Source of the DNA: Komagataella phaffii GS115
Taxonomy: Eukaryota > Ascomycota > Pichiomycetes > Pichiales > Pichiaceae
Reading direction: 5' to 3'
Assembly (NCBI RefSeq): GCF_000027005.1
Contig: NC_012966.1
Coordinates: forward strand, 744,001 to 808,000
DNA length: 64,000 nt
This document shows positions 28,237-37,496 of the stretch, piece after piece. The translations under genes were made by a program, and so were the position numbers. Position 1 is the first letter of the stretch. Each line of letters starts with the position of its first letter. The notes below the pieces were generated by a model. That model was not told where the DNA came from. It was given only the letters and a program-made list of their open reading frames with translations, and did no database searches.

Positions 28237-28870
28237 TTATCTATGCATTTTGGTAGATGGCATGCTTGATAGAGAGGTACTAATAAGTAACAGGCAAGTT
28301 TGGTAGTCTTCGGGTGAGTTTCTTTTGACAAAATGTCACTAAAAAGGATCTACAAATAGCCCTATTTCATTTTGCAACATCAATAGCAACATTAAGGGCC
28401 TTGTTGTATTTACTCTTCTTCGATTATGCAACGAAATCTTTTAAGTTTGGATGGAATAGACTTGTATCAAAAGATGGCTTACTCCTGGCTCTCCGTCGTC
28501 CCTTGCGCGTCATGCACGATGCACTAACTACATGCACCTCATCACCAGTCCTATTGATTATACGAGACTGATGATTTTGGATGGATCAATTAATTCGGAT
28601 GCGGGCAGTAGGACTAACAAGTATCTTATCGTGAACGCATTACTTCAAACAGCGCTGGGCTAGAAAATAAAAAGAAAATAAAAAGGGAGCAAAGGCAAGA
28701 CAACAGTTGCCATGCACTTTTATGCATTCACCGTTAGTACCAGTCGAGTTTGTGTTCAAGGGGAGGGATTGATCGTAGATAACTCTTTCAATATAGGAAC
28801 CACAAATATAAGTTGTAATTATCATTAGTATATCACCTCTAACCTTAAAGTCTCGTTTTATCATCGCATC

Positions 28871-29860
28871 ATGGGTACTTGTATGAGCAGACCTGTCATT
28901 GAAGACGTAAATATCGAATCAGATGCGGGAGACCAATACACATTGAATACGGTAATTATACACCGCAGTCCATCACAACCCATTGAGGTTCCCAGTGCCA
29001 AGATTCAACCAACGAAAATTAATCGTTTACCATTTCCAGATACCGTTAAATTAGCTATGTCCGTTAAAGATTCTAGCTTGGCAGATTTGAGTTATTCGCC
29101 TAATTTACAGGCTGAACAGATAAACAATGAAAACGATATGCCTCAGGAAACCACGAGTCTTGCAAGAAAACTGAAAGAATTGACACTAAGAAATAAGGCA
29201 AAAAGAAAAGTAAGGAACTCTGATCTTTTTGGGCTTAAGGTTATTCCCAATCTTAATACAACAGTAACGACTCAGCCACTTCAAGAGCTGTCGAACAGTT
29301 ATGGTAATGAAAGTCCAAGTAGAGGTACAAGGAGAAATTCAATCGAAGAGCACGTAATTCCTTCAAAGGAAACAACAGTACATATTCCAGAAAGACTCAC
29401 GGATACCGTAAGAGAGTCCAATCAGGGGACAAAACTTCCCATACTTCAACCTCAGAATAGTCTAACCAGTTTATTTCATCCTAGAGAGGAACTAGAAAGA
29501 CCCGGCATTAAAGTTTACAACAGGTCAGTAGAGTCATTCTGCGACTACCCGAAACTTACAGACAAAAGAAATATGTCCCACCTAAAAAGATGCAAGACCG
29601 AAGGAAGTCTAGCAACATCGAACAGTATTCCTCTGGTAATTTCTAAAATAGTTTCAATTGGTTCTCAATTATTCTATGATAGAGGATCTTCTAAAAAAGA
29701 CGATTTATCTGAAACAACAATCTCTGAATGTTCGCCCAGTCCAATTGGTGACACCCAATTGAAAGACGAAGTGCCTAGGATTGCCCCAATTAGTCCCTAT
29801 GATGAATTCTTGAATAACCCTACTGAATTTACATGTCGTGATTGTAATTCATCAGTTTAA
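28871..29860 (+). CDS. Unknown protein with N-terminal acylation signature
   Basis: A 329-residue protein I do not recognise. It starts MGTCMSRP: Gly2 suits N-myristoylation, with Cys4 next to it for palmitoylation, as in many membrane-attached signalling proteins. The rest is polar, Ser/Thr-rich and probably disordered, with basic stretches (about residues 97-118, KLKELTLRNKAKRKVRNS) and possible kinase sites (RRNS, KRCKTEGS). It ends with a short cysteine pair TCRDCNSSV. No enzyme domain is visible. The stop codon shares bases with the stop of the convergent GCD1 gene. It is likely a fast-evolving membrane-associated adaptor. Confidence 0.6.
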   Translation: MGTCMSRPVIEDVNIESDAGDQYTLNTVIIHRSPSQPIEVPSAKIQPTKINRLPFPDTVKLAMSVKDSSLADLSYSPNLQAEQINNENDMPQETTSLARKLKELTLRNKAKRKVRNSDLFGLKVIPNLNTTVTTQPLQELSNSYGNESPSRGTRRNSIEEHVIPSKETTVHIPERLTDTVRESNQGTKLPILQPQNSLTSLFHPREELERPGIKVYNRSVESFCDYPKLTDKRNMSHLKRCKTEGSLATSNSIPLVISKIVSIGSQLFYDRGSSKKDDLSETTISECSPSPIGDTQLKDEVPRIAPISPYDEFLNNPTEFTCRDCNSSV

Positions 29861-31206
29861 CGGTCAAACAGTCCGTCATCTTCACTGAACTCATCTTCGT
29901 ATTCTTCTTCCTCCTCGTCGTCCATAGCTTCATCGCCATCATCATCACTGTACAGGTCAGAGTAACCGCTCTCTGAGAGAGCTTCCTCGTGAATCAATCC
30001 ATCCAAACTCAAACTCATCAGATTCTCTCCCTTGGCTTGCAAACCTTTAGGAGCAACAAATCCACCCTCTATGTTACAATTTGTCAATCTAGCTTTCGTA
30101 TTGACTGTGGCACCTAGTCCCACAATGCAGTTTTCTAATGTAACATCATCTGCAATGGTGACGTTATCTAAAATGATACATCCCGTGAGTCTACAACGCA
30201 TTCCGACCTTGCAGTTATTTCCGACCACGGAACGCTTCACGTTAGTCCTTTCACCGATCTCAGTGTTGTTGCCGACTGAAGCATCGGCGCCAATTACAGC
30301 AGCACCTTTCTCTTTGGAAACTTGAGCACCTTGGTTGTTCTTTGCTTGTAATTTCATAAACCAACGGTTAGCCTCGGTATATACAGGTATGTTATTACAT
30401 CTTGCAAACGTAGCTTCCCTGGGCATGATGAACATCCCAACTGTTTCCCTTGTTTGTCTGTGTCTCCATGATCTTCTTGCAAAGTCTCTCATAATTTTGG
30501 TTGATGATTTTGAGGCAGAAATACCACCCTCTGAGATTTGCATAATTTTATGAGAGCAAAAGTAGATGAAGGATTCCAGGAGCTTACTAGATACAATTGC
30601 TCGGGGGTAACGCCATGCCATATGTGTGCGTATTTCCAACGCCTTATTCAGTTCCACTGAGGTCTTGGAGTGCAGGTCCAACAGGGAAAAATGACCGTCT
30701 TCTTCTTCCGAATATATGGTATAGTTAGTTTTCAAAAATGTCTTTTCAACATTCTCAAAAGGGTTGTGGTGGTAGAATGCCATAGCAATGTCCGAATCTG
30801 CCCTGTTTCTATAAGCTTCGATGAGCACCTGAGGCGGCAAATCTGTAATGAAATCGCAAGGTAAAAGGACGAAGTCACTGGTCAGTCTATCTCTCAACAG
30901 ATGAATAACCTCACCTGTAGTTTCCGCGTCCATGCTTAAACATTCAACTGATGTAAATGGTACAATATCCTTATTTCTGTTCTTGGCATAGTTCTTCACC
31001 ACTTGGTTTACTTGGTTAAAAGATGACGAGTCCGTAACTACGATAACTTCCTTAAATGGGGCCTTGTCACACCATTCAAGAGCATATTCAATCATAGGCT
31101 TTTGGGCGACTGGTAGAAGCGGCTTGGGAACACCAGTGGGCTTTATTGCGGAGATTGGTGAAAGTCTGGCCCCTTTCCCGCAGCATATTATAGCTTGAAA
31201 TTCCAT
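29857..31206 (-). CDS. GCD1: Translation initiation factor eIF2B gamma subunit
   Basis: Gamma subunit of the guanine-nucleotide exchange factor for eIF2, part of its catalytic subcomplex with epsilon (Gcd6). The 449-residue protein has a nucleotidyl-transferase-like domain (MEFQAIICCGKGARLSP, KPLLPVAQKPMIEYALEWCD, LLPCDFITDLPPQVL) and left-handed beta-helix hexapeptide repeats (about residues 310-395). It ends in the acidic tail EDEFSEDDGLFDR as in yeast Gcd1. It is shorter than S. cerevisiae Gcd1 (578) because Asn/Gln-rich insertions are missing. Confidence 0.94.
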   Translation of the reverse strand: MEFQAIICCGKGARLSPISAIKPTGVPKPLLPVAQKPMIEYALEWCDKAPFKEVIVVTDSSSFNQVNQVVKNYAKNRNKDIVPFTSVECLSMDAETTGEVIHLLRDRLTSDFVLLPCDFITDLPPQVLIEAYRNRADSDIAMAFYHHNPFENVEKTFLKTNYTIYSEEEDGHFSLLDLHSKTSVELNKALEIRTHMAWRYPRAIVSSKLLESFIYFCSHKIMQISEGGISASKSSTKIMRDFARRSWRHRQTRETVGMFIMPREATFARCNNIPVYTEANRWFMKLQAKNNQGAQVSKEKGAAVIGADASVGNNTEIGERTNVKRSVVGNNCKVGMRCRLTGCIILDNVTIADDVTLENCIVGLGATVNTKARLTNCNIEGGFVAPKGLQAKGENLMSLSLDGLIHEEALSESGYSDLYSDDDGDEAMDDEEEEEYEDEFSEDDGLFDR

Positions 31207-31339
31207 TCTGCCCTTCTTGCACTATCTCAGGTTCTCCAAAATTATCCAGCTCACTAGGAGAAAAAAATGAGAGCCCAGAAACGATTATGGGTGGTACACA
31301 TTAAAGCGCGATCACATCAATCTCAAACGTCGTTAGGTA

Positions 31340-31349
31340 CTTGCCACTC
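31340..31349 (-). promoter_or_regulatory. Rpn4-type proteasome element (PACE-like)
   Basis: The minus strand reads AGTGGCAAG, one base from the core of GGTGGCAAA, which the factor Rpn4 binds before proteasome genes in yeasts. It is about 32 bp before the RPT4 start chosen here. Supportive but a single short site. Confidence 0.4.
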
Positions 31350-31380
31350 TGATCAGACACCATCCACAACTCCACATCCA

Positions 31381-32631
31381 ATGAGTGAAGAACAGGACCC
31401 TTTGTTGGCCGCTTTGAACGAGAATGACGCTCGTGGTGATGCTGAAACACAACAAGCTCCTGTAGACGAAGAAAGGGAAAGGGCTCTGATACAATTCAAG
31501 AATAAGCTCCTTGAACATCGTGATTGGGAGTCCAAGCTTAGAGAAATGAGATTGGGTATACGAGGACTGGAGAAGGATTTTCAGAAGACAGAAGATGATA
31601 TCAAAGCTTTACAAAGTGTGGGACAACTGATTGGAGAGGTTTTAAAGCAGCTGACAGAAGAAAAATTCATTGTTAAAACTTCAGCTGGTCCTAGATACAT
31701 TGTTGGTTGTAGAAGTACGATAAACAGAGAGAGTTTGAAACAGGGGGTGCGTGTTGCACTGGATATGACTACACTAACCATCATGCGTATATTACCAAGA
31801 GAAGTTGATCCGCTGGTGTATAACATGACCACGTTTGAACCTGGGGAAATCTCTTTTGGAGGTGTTGGTGGATTATCTGAGCAAATTAGAGAATTGCGTG
31901 AGGTTATAGAGTTACCTTTGAAAAACCCAGAGTTATTCCTTAGAGTGGGTATCAAGCCTCCAAAGGGTGTTTTATTGTATGGTCCTCCTGGTACGGGTAA
32001 GACCTTGTTGGCCAAGGCAGTAGCAGCGACCATTGGGGCCAATTTCATTTTTTCCCCTGCCTCTGCTATTGTTGACAAGTATATTGGTGAGTCTGCCAGG
32101 TTAATCAGGGAAATGTTCAGTTATGCCAAGGAGCATGAACCATGTATCATCTTCATGGATGAAGTTGACGCCATTGGTGGAAGGAGGTTCTCTGAGGGTA
32201 CTTCTGCTGATAGAGAGATTCAGCGTACTCTGATGGAATTGCTGAACCAGATGGACGGTTTCGATTACCTGGGACAAACCAAAGTCATTATGGCAACAAA
32301 CAGACCTGATACATTAGATCCTGCTCTATTACGTGCCGGAAGATTGGATAGAAAGATAGAAATTCCTTTGCCCAACGAAAGTGGTAGGTTAGAGGTTTTC
32401 AAGATTCACACAGCAAATGTCAAGAAACATGGAGAGTTTGACTTCGAAGCTGTAGTCAAGATGTCAGATGGTTTCAACGGTGCTGATATCCGTAATGTGG
32501 TTACTGAAGCAGGTTTTTTTGCTATCCGAGAAGATCGTGATTACATCCAACAGAATGATTTATTGAAGGCCGTGAGAAAAGTAGTAGAGACCAAGAAGCT
32601 GGAAGGAAAGCTTGAGTACGAGAAGCTGTAA
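31381..32631 (+). CDS. RPT4: 26S proteasome regulatory ATPase Rpt4
   Basis: One of six AAA ATPases in the base of the 19S particle, which unfold substrates and open the 20S gate. It has 416 residues (437 in S. cerevisiae). The start [10 protein letters not shown] is the same as in the yeast orthologue. A coiled coil (about residues 35-80), the OB domain and the AAA domain follow, with Walker A GPPGTGKT (201-208), Walker B IIFMDEVD (D260, E261), the sensor ATNRPD and the arginine-finger region. An in-frame ATG at 31267 would add 38 unrelated residues and would put the PACE-like site inside the coding region, so 31381 is preferred. Confidence 0.96.
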   Translation: MSEEQDPLLAALNENDARGDAETQQAPVDEERERALIQFKNKLLEHRDWESKLREMRLGIRGLEKDFQKTEDDIKALQSVGQLIGEVLKQLTEEKFIVKTSAGPRYIVGCRSTINRESLKQGVRVALDMTTLTIMRILPREVDPLVYNMTTFEPGEISFGGVGGLSEQIRELREVIELPLKNPELFLRVGIKPPKGVLLYGPPGTGKTLLAKAVAATIGANFIFSPASAIVDKYIGESARLIREMFSYAKEHEPCIIFMDEVDAIGGRRFSEGTSADREIQRTLMELLNQMDGFDYLGQTKVIMATNRPDTLDPALLRAGRLDRKIEIPLPNESGRLEVFKIHTANVKKHGEFDFEAVVKMSDGFNGADIRNVVTEAGFFAIREDRDYIQQNDLLKAVRKVVETKKLEGKLEYEKL

Positions 32632-32763
32632 TTGAAGAAAAAGAGATCTGAACAGATTATAAGAGCCGTATTGTTCATTTTTTACATAGATGGAGAATAA
32701 ATGGATTCAAAGATTAATTTTCGTTGACTATCTACAAGATATACATCCTAACTTCTCAAATTT

Positions 32764-33696
32764 TCACCGTTTCTTTCTATCACCAGAAACCTTCTTGATG
32801 TACTGCCACATGTAAGGATCTTTGATCTTATTCAAATGATCAGCAACTCTCTTACCGATAAAGTCAGCAACCTCTGCAGACATTTCTGTAATTTGTTTGC
32901 TCCTTATTTCAGCTCGTTCACGGAAGAATGCTTTCTTGGTATCGGAGTAAGGCATAGCTGGAGATTGAAGAAGTTTGAGATCCTTCTTGGTTAGGAGTTG
33001 TTGCTTTCTCTCGAATCGTGATTTACGTTTAGCCAGGGGGTCTCTAAGGTTCAAATCACTGGGGATGTCAGATTCGAAAATGGAAACGGGCTCATATGTT
33101 CTCTCTAATGCGACAGCCTCCTCTGTGCAAAACTTGTCGTCTTCTGGTTTATCTGGTCTAGGCCATGGTATAATATATTCTTCTTTATTCTTAATGCATC
33201 TATATGGCATCATCTTCTTGTAGTCTTCATCCCAGTACTTTCCTCTGAAAACTACGTCATTGGCGGCAATTTGTCTGCTTTCGCCAGAAGTCTCATCCTT
33301 AATTGTTCCCACTAGCTTGAAATACTCTGAAGTGACCACTTTAGGATATTCGACGACATGTGAAGACTCACTTTGAAGCCAGTAGTTGGGAGGGATGACA
33401 ACTTCTTTAGTGGGCCCATCTTCTAACATAAAACCATTAGTTTCCTTTTGGGTCCTTATAATTGAAGTTACTGTTCCCTTAAGGGCGCCTTTGACAATCA
33501 TCACCTTGTCTCCAACGGTGTATTTCCAATCCTCCAATGATTTGAATTGTTTCTCTTCTCGAACAGCAGGAAGATCATTTCTGACCGCAGGGATCTGACC
33601 TTTTCTGTTTATGTTGTCAAAATGGGCCTTGACAAGAGGATGCAACCTCTTCATGTTGGCACCATACCGTTTACTTTCCTTCAAAAGTCTGGACAT
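32764..33696 (-). CDS. MRPL40: Mitochondrial large-subunit ribosomal protein uL24m
   Basis: Component of the mitochondrial large ribosomal subunit, related to bacterial L24. The 310-residue protein (297 in S. cerevisiae Mrpl40) has a KOW motif around residues 60-95 (YTVGDKVMIVKGALKGTVTSI) and a long fungal C-terminal extension rich in Lys/Arg. The N-terminus is basic and hydroxylated (MSRLLKESKRYGANMKRLHP), suitable for import. Convergent with RPT4. Confidence 0.88.
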   Translation of the reverse strand: MSRLLKESKRYGANMKRLHPLVKAHFDNINRKGQIPAVRNDLPAVREEKQFKSLEDWKYTVGDKVMIVKGALKGTVTSIIRTQKETNGFMLEDGPTKEVVIPPNYWLQSESSHVVEYPKVVTSEYFKLVGTIKDETSGESRQIAANDVVFRGKYWDEDYKKMMPYRCIKNKEEYIIPWPRPDKPEDDKFCTEEAVALERTYEPVSIFESDIPSDLNLRDPLAKRKSRFERKQQLLTKKDLKLLQSPAMPYSDTKKAFFRERAEIRSKQITEMSAEVADFIGKRVADHLNKIKDPYMWQYIKKVSGDRKKR

Positions 33697-33822
33697 GGCT
33701 ATTTAGAGATCGTAGACTTTTTCAGTTGGAACTGCTAGGACGAGCGAAGTGAAGCACCCACGAAAAATTTTGGATGAGTGATTGAGTGGATTATTGCCTA
33801 ATTCGGATATAGTTATACATTA

Positions 33823-34578
33823 TTAATTCTCTGTGCAGATATTTATGAACTCCTCTTCATTGACTAAATGTGTTAATACGTTATTGCTATCAAGGGATCA
33901 GTTGGTTGTTGAAGATACTTACTTTCTCCATCTTCGTCCAAATCAAATTCGTCAATCATGGCTCGTAGTTCCTCATCTGTCAGGTTTTCCCCTAACTCCT
34001 TGGCAACTCTTCGTAGATTCTTCAAGCTAGAAGTTGTTAGTATCCTGAGATTTGGTATTCAAGGGCAGAAGAAAATTGTAGAGTTGACGATATTGTCTGG
34101 AGAGTTTCATATCTTCCATTTGCGTGTGCTTCTGCTCAACTACTACCATTAGATTCGAATTGAACTTGGATACTCACCTTATTTTTCCTGTCCCATCATC
34201 GTCGAATAATCTGAAAGCACGACGGATTTCATCCAGTGGATCTCTCTTAGATATCTTGTCCCCAACAACACCAAAAAAATCGTCATAACTGATCAGTTTC
34301 TTGTTATCCGTGTCATACGTGTGAATAATCTCCAGCACTTCTCGTTTTGGAAGATCAAATCCTAATGCCTTCAATGCTACCTTCAATTCGTGGTAGTCTA
34401 GATATCCATCGTTATTCATATCAAATAAACTGAACTGAGGGACCCTGGTGTTAGTGGCAAGATTTTAAAACGTGAATCAACTGATTCGAGAGAAAATACG
34501 TACAGCCTCTCTAATCTCCTGCTTTTGCTCATTGAGGAGTTCAAATTTCATGGGACGATTCCCTCTCTGTGTGTTCAT
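33823..34578 (-). CDS. CDC31: Centrin Cdc31, four exons
   Basis: Calcium-binding centrin of the spindle pole body half-bridge, needed for its duplication; also used in the Sac3/TREX-2 export complex. The coding region is complement(join(33823..33863,33923..34026,34178..34434,34504..34578)), 158 residues (161 in S. cerevisiae). EF-hand loops start at D30 ([12 protein letters not shown]), D66 ([12 protein letters not shown], degenerate), D103 ([12 protein letters not shown]) and D139 (DLDEDGEINEEE). All junctions keep frame and rebuild conserved sequence such as [10 protein letters not shown] and [17 protein letters not shown]. Three introns make it the most interrupted gene here. Confidence 0.94.
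33864..33922 (-). other. CDC31: CDC31 intron 3 (59 nt)
   Basis: Donor GTAAGT, branch ATTAAC, acceptor TTTAG; phase 1. It joins DEDGE to INEEEF within EF-hand 4. Confidence 0.9.
34027..34177 (-). other. CDC31: CDC31 intron 2 (151 nt)
   Basis: Donor GTGAGT, perfect branch TACTAAC shortly before acceptor TTCTAG; phase 2. It joins TGKI(S) to LKNLRRVA, within EF-hand 3. Confidence 0.9.
34435..34503 (-). other. CDC31: CDC31 intron 1 (69 nt)
   Basis: Donor GTACGT, branch CACTAACAC, acceptor CTCAG; phase 0. It joins EIREA to FSLFDMNN. Confidence 0.9.
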
Positions 34579-34719
34579 TGTAGGATCTCCAGTGATTTGT
34601 TAGAAAGCTTCTTCGATACCAGACGCGTTCTGATAGATTAATGTTCGCGCTAGATCTACTAAGGTAATTAATCGCGAGTTCTGTATCCCTCTAATCTGGT
34701 CTACCCGCTCCTGTTAAAG

Positions 34720-37380
34720 ATGAAAGTGGGAGAGAGAATTCAGGTGAAGGGGGTCGATGGGGTTGTAAGGTTCAAAGGCCAGACCCAATTTGCTGATGGT
34801 GAGTGGGTTGGGGTGGAACTGGATCAGCCAACTGGCAAAAACAATGGATCAGTTCAGGGAGTCCAATATTTCACTATAGGTAAACCAGATGCCAACGATA
34901 CCACCAATCTCTACGGCATATTTGTAAGAAGCACCATCTTGGAAGCCCCAGATAATAGCAGGCTGAAGCAAATTGTGTCCAAACTTCAAGAGAAACTTCA
35001 AAGATATAAGGCCACTCAATTGGATCATTTGAAAGAAATAAATGATCTGAAAGAGAGGAACAAAGAATTGCAGAGTGAATTGGAAGAAGTACAAATTCAA
35101 CTAGAGATGGATTTTGTGGACAAGGAACTGCTGGAGGAAAAGAATCGTGATTTGACTATTCGATTGGAGGAGATAACAGACCAATTTACTGACCTTCAAA
35201 AGGATAACAATCTACTCCAAGAAGAGTTACAATTGAACAATGACCTAGAAAGTGAGCAATCAGGACTGGATGAGGAAACTAACCATGATGCTTTGTTGAA
35301 AAAGGTCAAGAAATTTGAACTTGCACTGCTGCAACTTAAGAAAGTCTCTTCTGCTAATGAGTCGCAGTACATAAAAAGAATTGCCCAATTAGAGGAGAAA
35401 CTGTCTACACTATCATCAATTGAAATCAAATATGAAGATGCTTTGGCTGCTCTTAGTGAATCGCAGGAAAAAGTAAATGATCTCAAGAATAACTTGGAAA
35501 GTTTTGACAATTCAGAAGAAGTCATCGAGAGACTTATTCAACAAAATGTGGATTTACAAGAGAAAGTCACAACCCTACAAGAATCTATTTCTGAACTGGA
35601 GCAGTTGGAGAAGTTAGACAAGGATTTGGAGGAAAACTACCTTCAAATGGAGAATGACTTAACGACGGAGATCTATAATTTGAAGACAGAAAAAGAGACA
35701 CTTGCTGCAAAGCTTTCTCTATTAGAGAAGGAGAACAAAGCGCTCACCGAGGTGATTGAAACAAAAAGCACTACCAAAAGTAGGATCAACGCCAATAGTA
35801 GTGAGGTTTTTGGAAACAGGGAAAAGGACTCCCTTTTGCACACTATAAGTGATTTGAAAGCTAAGCTCTACAAGTTAAATGACGAATGTGTAGGGCATAA
35901 ACTGAGTAGCATTTTTCAAGATTTAACCAGACAGGAATTTGAATCGATGAATCGAGTGATGAAACTGTTTCTACCTGCTGATGAAGATTTCTCTCTGAAT
36001 ACTTTGAAATTGGTATCGACGTTAATGAAGTATGCCAGGCTTTTCAGTATCCTCACTGAGGAGGAGCTATCTCCAGTTATTTTGAATCATGATATTGTAT
36101 TTAGCAGACTCACTGTTGAGAACTTTTCGTTGATTAAGGAGCTGGAGATTATGTTCAGGATCGATTGTATATACTACAGTGTCAACAGCTCTTTCTTACC
36201 AGACATTTCAGCGAAGCAGATCTCAGACTCCCTTTCACAACTACTTGAGTTGCTGAAGAACTCCGATATCAAAGAGTTACAAGCAGTATTATTGCAAACA
36301 AAAAAATTGTGGGAACCATTTTCCGTTATAAAGAAGGATAACGAAGAGCAAAATATACTGATCACTCATCTTCAAACAACTCATCGACTCTCGCAAGTGT
36401 ATTTAAGGAATGTTCAAAAAGCTAGAAATATGATAGCCCAAATCAAGTCGGTGAGCTCCAATTCACAACTATCCAAAATCGCCCAGTTCCATCTTCACAC
36501 ATCTTTGCAGATCCTTGATTCCGTAGAGGATCGTATCCTCAGTGTCTATAATGAATTTCTTCCTAACCATTTTCCTTCCCAGATAAAAACTATAAATGAA
36601 GAGATTGCCACGGACAAAAGTACCACTCAAGCTTTGCAAGGTTTGGTTGATAAAGTAACCATTCTAGATTTGAAGGGGAGCGACAATTTAGATGAAATGG
36701 TGAATTCATTCCTTGAATCGTTGAACCTAGATAATCTGCGGACACTTGAGAAATTTGTCCAGGAATGGAAACCAGTTGATCTAGGGGTAGAGTTAGAGGC
36801 CACTTGGTTGAACCAAGCAAAGCTAGTTCGTGAATCGTGGAGTCAGTTATCTGGGATCTCAGAATTGAAGGAATCGTTATCCCAGCTAACATCAGAGATG
36901 AATAATAAAGAGCAAACAATTGAATACCTTGAGCTGAAAGTGGCCCTATCAGAACAGAAATTTAAACTTCTCGTTAAACAGCACGAAGAAGAGATGGAAG
37001 ATATCAAATCAAGCCATGAATTAGAGCTGCAATCCGAGAAGCTGAACAGAAATTCTAACTATCTTGATTCGGTACCAGAAACTTTTGGTGGGAAAGAGTA
37101 TCTTGAACAGACAGCTCAATTCAAACAAACTCTTGACAATCTGACAGACTTATATTGTTCGGATGAAGTCCTGGTGTGTCCAGATATTAAGATTCCCAAT
37201 TACAAGATTCCAACAAAATATATGGAAGAGATCAAGCACATTGGGTCGCTTCGTGACGAACTCATGGCAAATAAGTTTGGAGTTTTGAGAATTGCAGATA
37301 ATAAAGACTCGTTTGGTTACAAAGTTCGACTTTTGAAGGAGACTTATGGAGAGATTTTAGAGAGATATGCCCAATATTAG
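34720..37380 (+). CDS. NIP100: Dynactin p150-Glued homologue Nip100
   Basis: Large dynactin subunit that links dynein to microtubules during spindle positioning. The 886-residue protein (868 in S. cerevisiae) starts with a CAP-Gly domain (residues about 3-68) containing GEWVGVELDQPTGKNNGSVQ; the usual GKNDG loop reads GKNNG here. Long coiled coils follow (about 78-365), then the dynactin helical region (about 380-720), another coil (about 735-790) and a C-terminal tail. The divergent CDC31 start lies 141 bp away. Confidence 0.88.
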   Translation: MKVGERIQVKGVDGVVRFKGQTQFADGEWVGVELDQPTGKNNGSVQGVQYFTIGKPDANDTTNLYGIFVRSTILEAPDNSRLKQIVSKLQEKLQRYKATQLDHLKEINDLKERNKELQSELEEVQIQLEMDFVDKELLEEKNRDLTIRLEEITDQFTDLQKDNNLLQEELQLNNDLESEQSGLDEETNHDALLKKVKKFELALLQLKKVSSANESQYIKRIAQLEEKLSTLSSIEIKYEDALAALSESQEKVNDLKNNLESFDNSEEVIERLIQQNVDLQEKVTTLQESISELEQLEKLDKDLEENYLQMENDLTTEIYNLKTEKETLAAKLSLLEKENKALTEVIETKSTTKSRINANSSEVFGNREKDSLLHTISDLKAKLYKLNDECVGHKLSSIFQDLTRQEFESMNRVMKLFLPADEDFSLNTLKLVSTLMKYARLFSILTEEELSPVILNHDIVFSRLTVENFSLIKELEIMFRIDCIYYSVNSSFLPDISAKQISDSLSQLLELLKNSDIKELQAVLLQTKKLWEPFSVIKKDNEEQNILITHLQTTHRLSQVYLRNVQKARNMIAQIKSVSSNSQLSKIAQFHLHTSLQILDSVEDRILSVYNEFLPNHFPSQIKTINEEIATDKSTTQALQGLVDKVTILDLKGSDNLDEMVNSFLESLNLDNLRTLEKFVQEWKPVDLGVELEATWLNQAKLVRESWSQLSGISELKESLSQLTSEMNNKEQTIEYLELKVALSEQKFKLLVKQHEEEMEDIKSSHELELQSEKLNRNSNYLDSVPETFGGKEYLEQTAQFKQTLDNLTDLYCSDEVLVCPDIKIPNYKIPTKYMEEIKHIGSLRDELMANKFGVLRIADNKDSFGYKVRLLKETYGEILERYAQY

Positions 37381-37413
37381 ACTGTAGATAGATATCAATA
37401 AGATTTCAAGGCC

Positions 37414-37420
37414 AAAAAAA
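37414..37420 (-). terminator. RNA polymerase III terminator of tRNA-Lys copy 1
   Basis: Run of seven T on the minus strand just after the tRNA 3' end (37424), the standard Pol III stop signal. Confidence 0.8.
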
Positions 37421-37423
37421 TGA

Positions 37424-37496
37424 AGCCCAACGCGGGGATTGAACCCGCAACCTTGTGATTAAGAGTCACACGCTCTACCGATTGAGCTAGCCAGGC
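37424..37496 (-). tRNA. tRNA-Lys(CUU), copy 1
   Basis: A 73-nt cloverleaf without intron. The minus strand reads GCCTGGCTAGCTCAATCGG and so on, with anticodon loop ACTCTTAATC (anticodon CTT), a T-arm GCGGG-TTCAATC-CCCGC and discriminator T. The acceptor stem uses several G-U pairs. The A and B box promoters are internal. It differs from copy 2 (57227-57299) by one base in the T-loop. Confidence 0.95.

Larger units (their letters stand above)
27967..28870. other. Long divergent promoter region (about 900 bp)
   Basis: Separates the leftward wall-protein gene from the rightward gene at 28871. No coding or RNA gene was seen. It holds a TATA box, STRE-like elements and a short inverted repeat (GCATGGC 28065-28071 / GCCATGC 28083-28089). 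The length is large for this compact window and suggests complex control. Confidence 0.5.

Noticed and set aside
31267..31380. N-terminal extension of RPT4 from the upstream ATG
   Set aside because: The 38 residues match nothing in the family and the next ATG gives the same first ten residues as the yeast orthologue.
31801..31821. CTG-Ser genetic code
   Set aside because: CTG codons stand at conserved leucines in RPT4 and other highly conserved genes, so the standard code applies.
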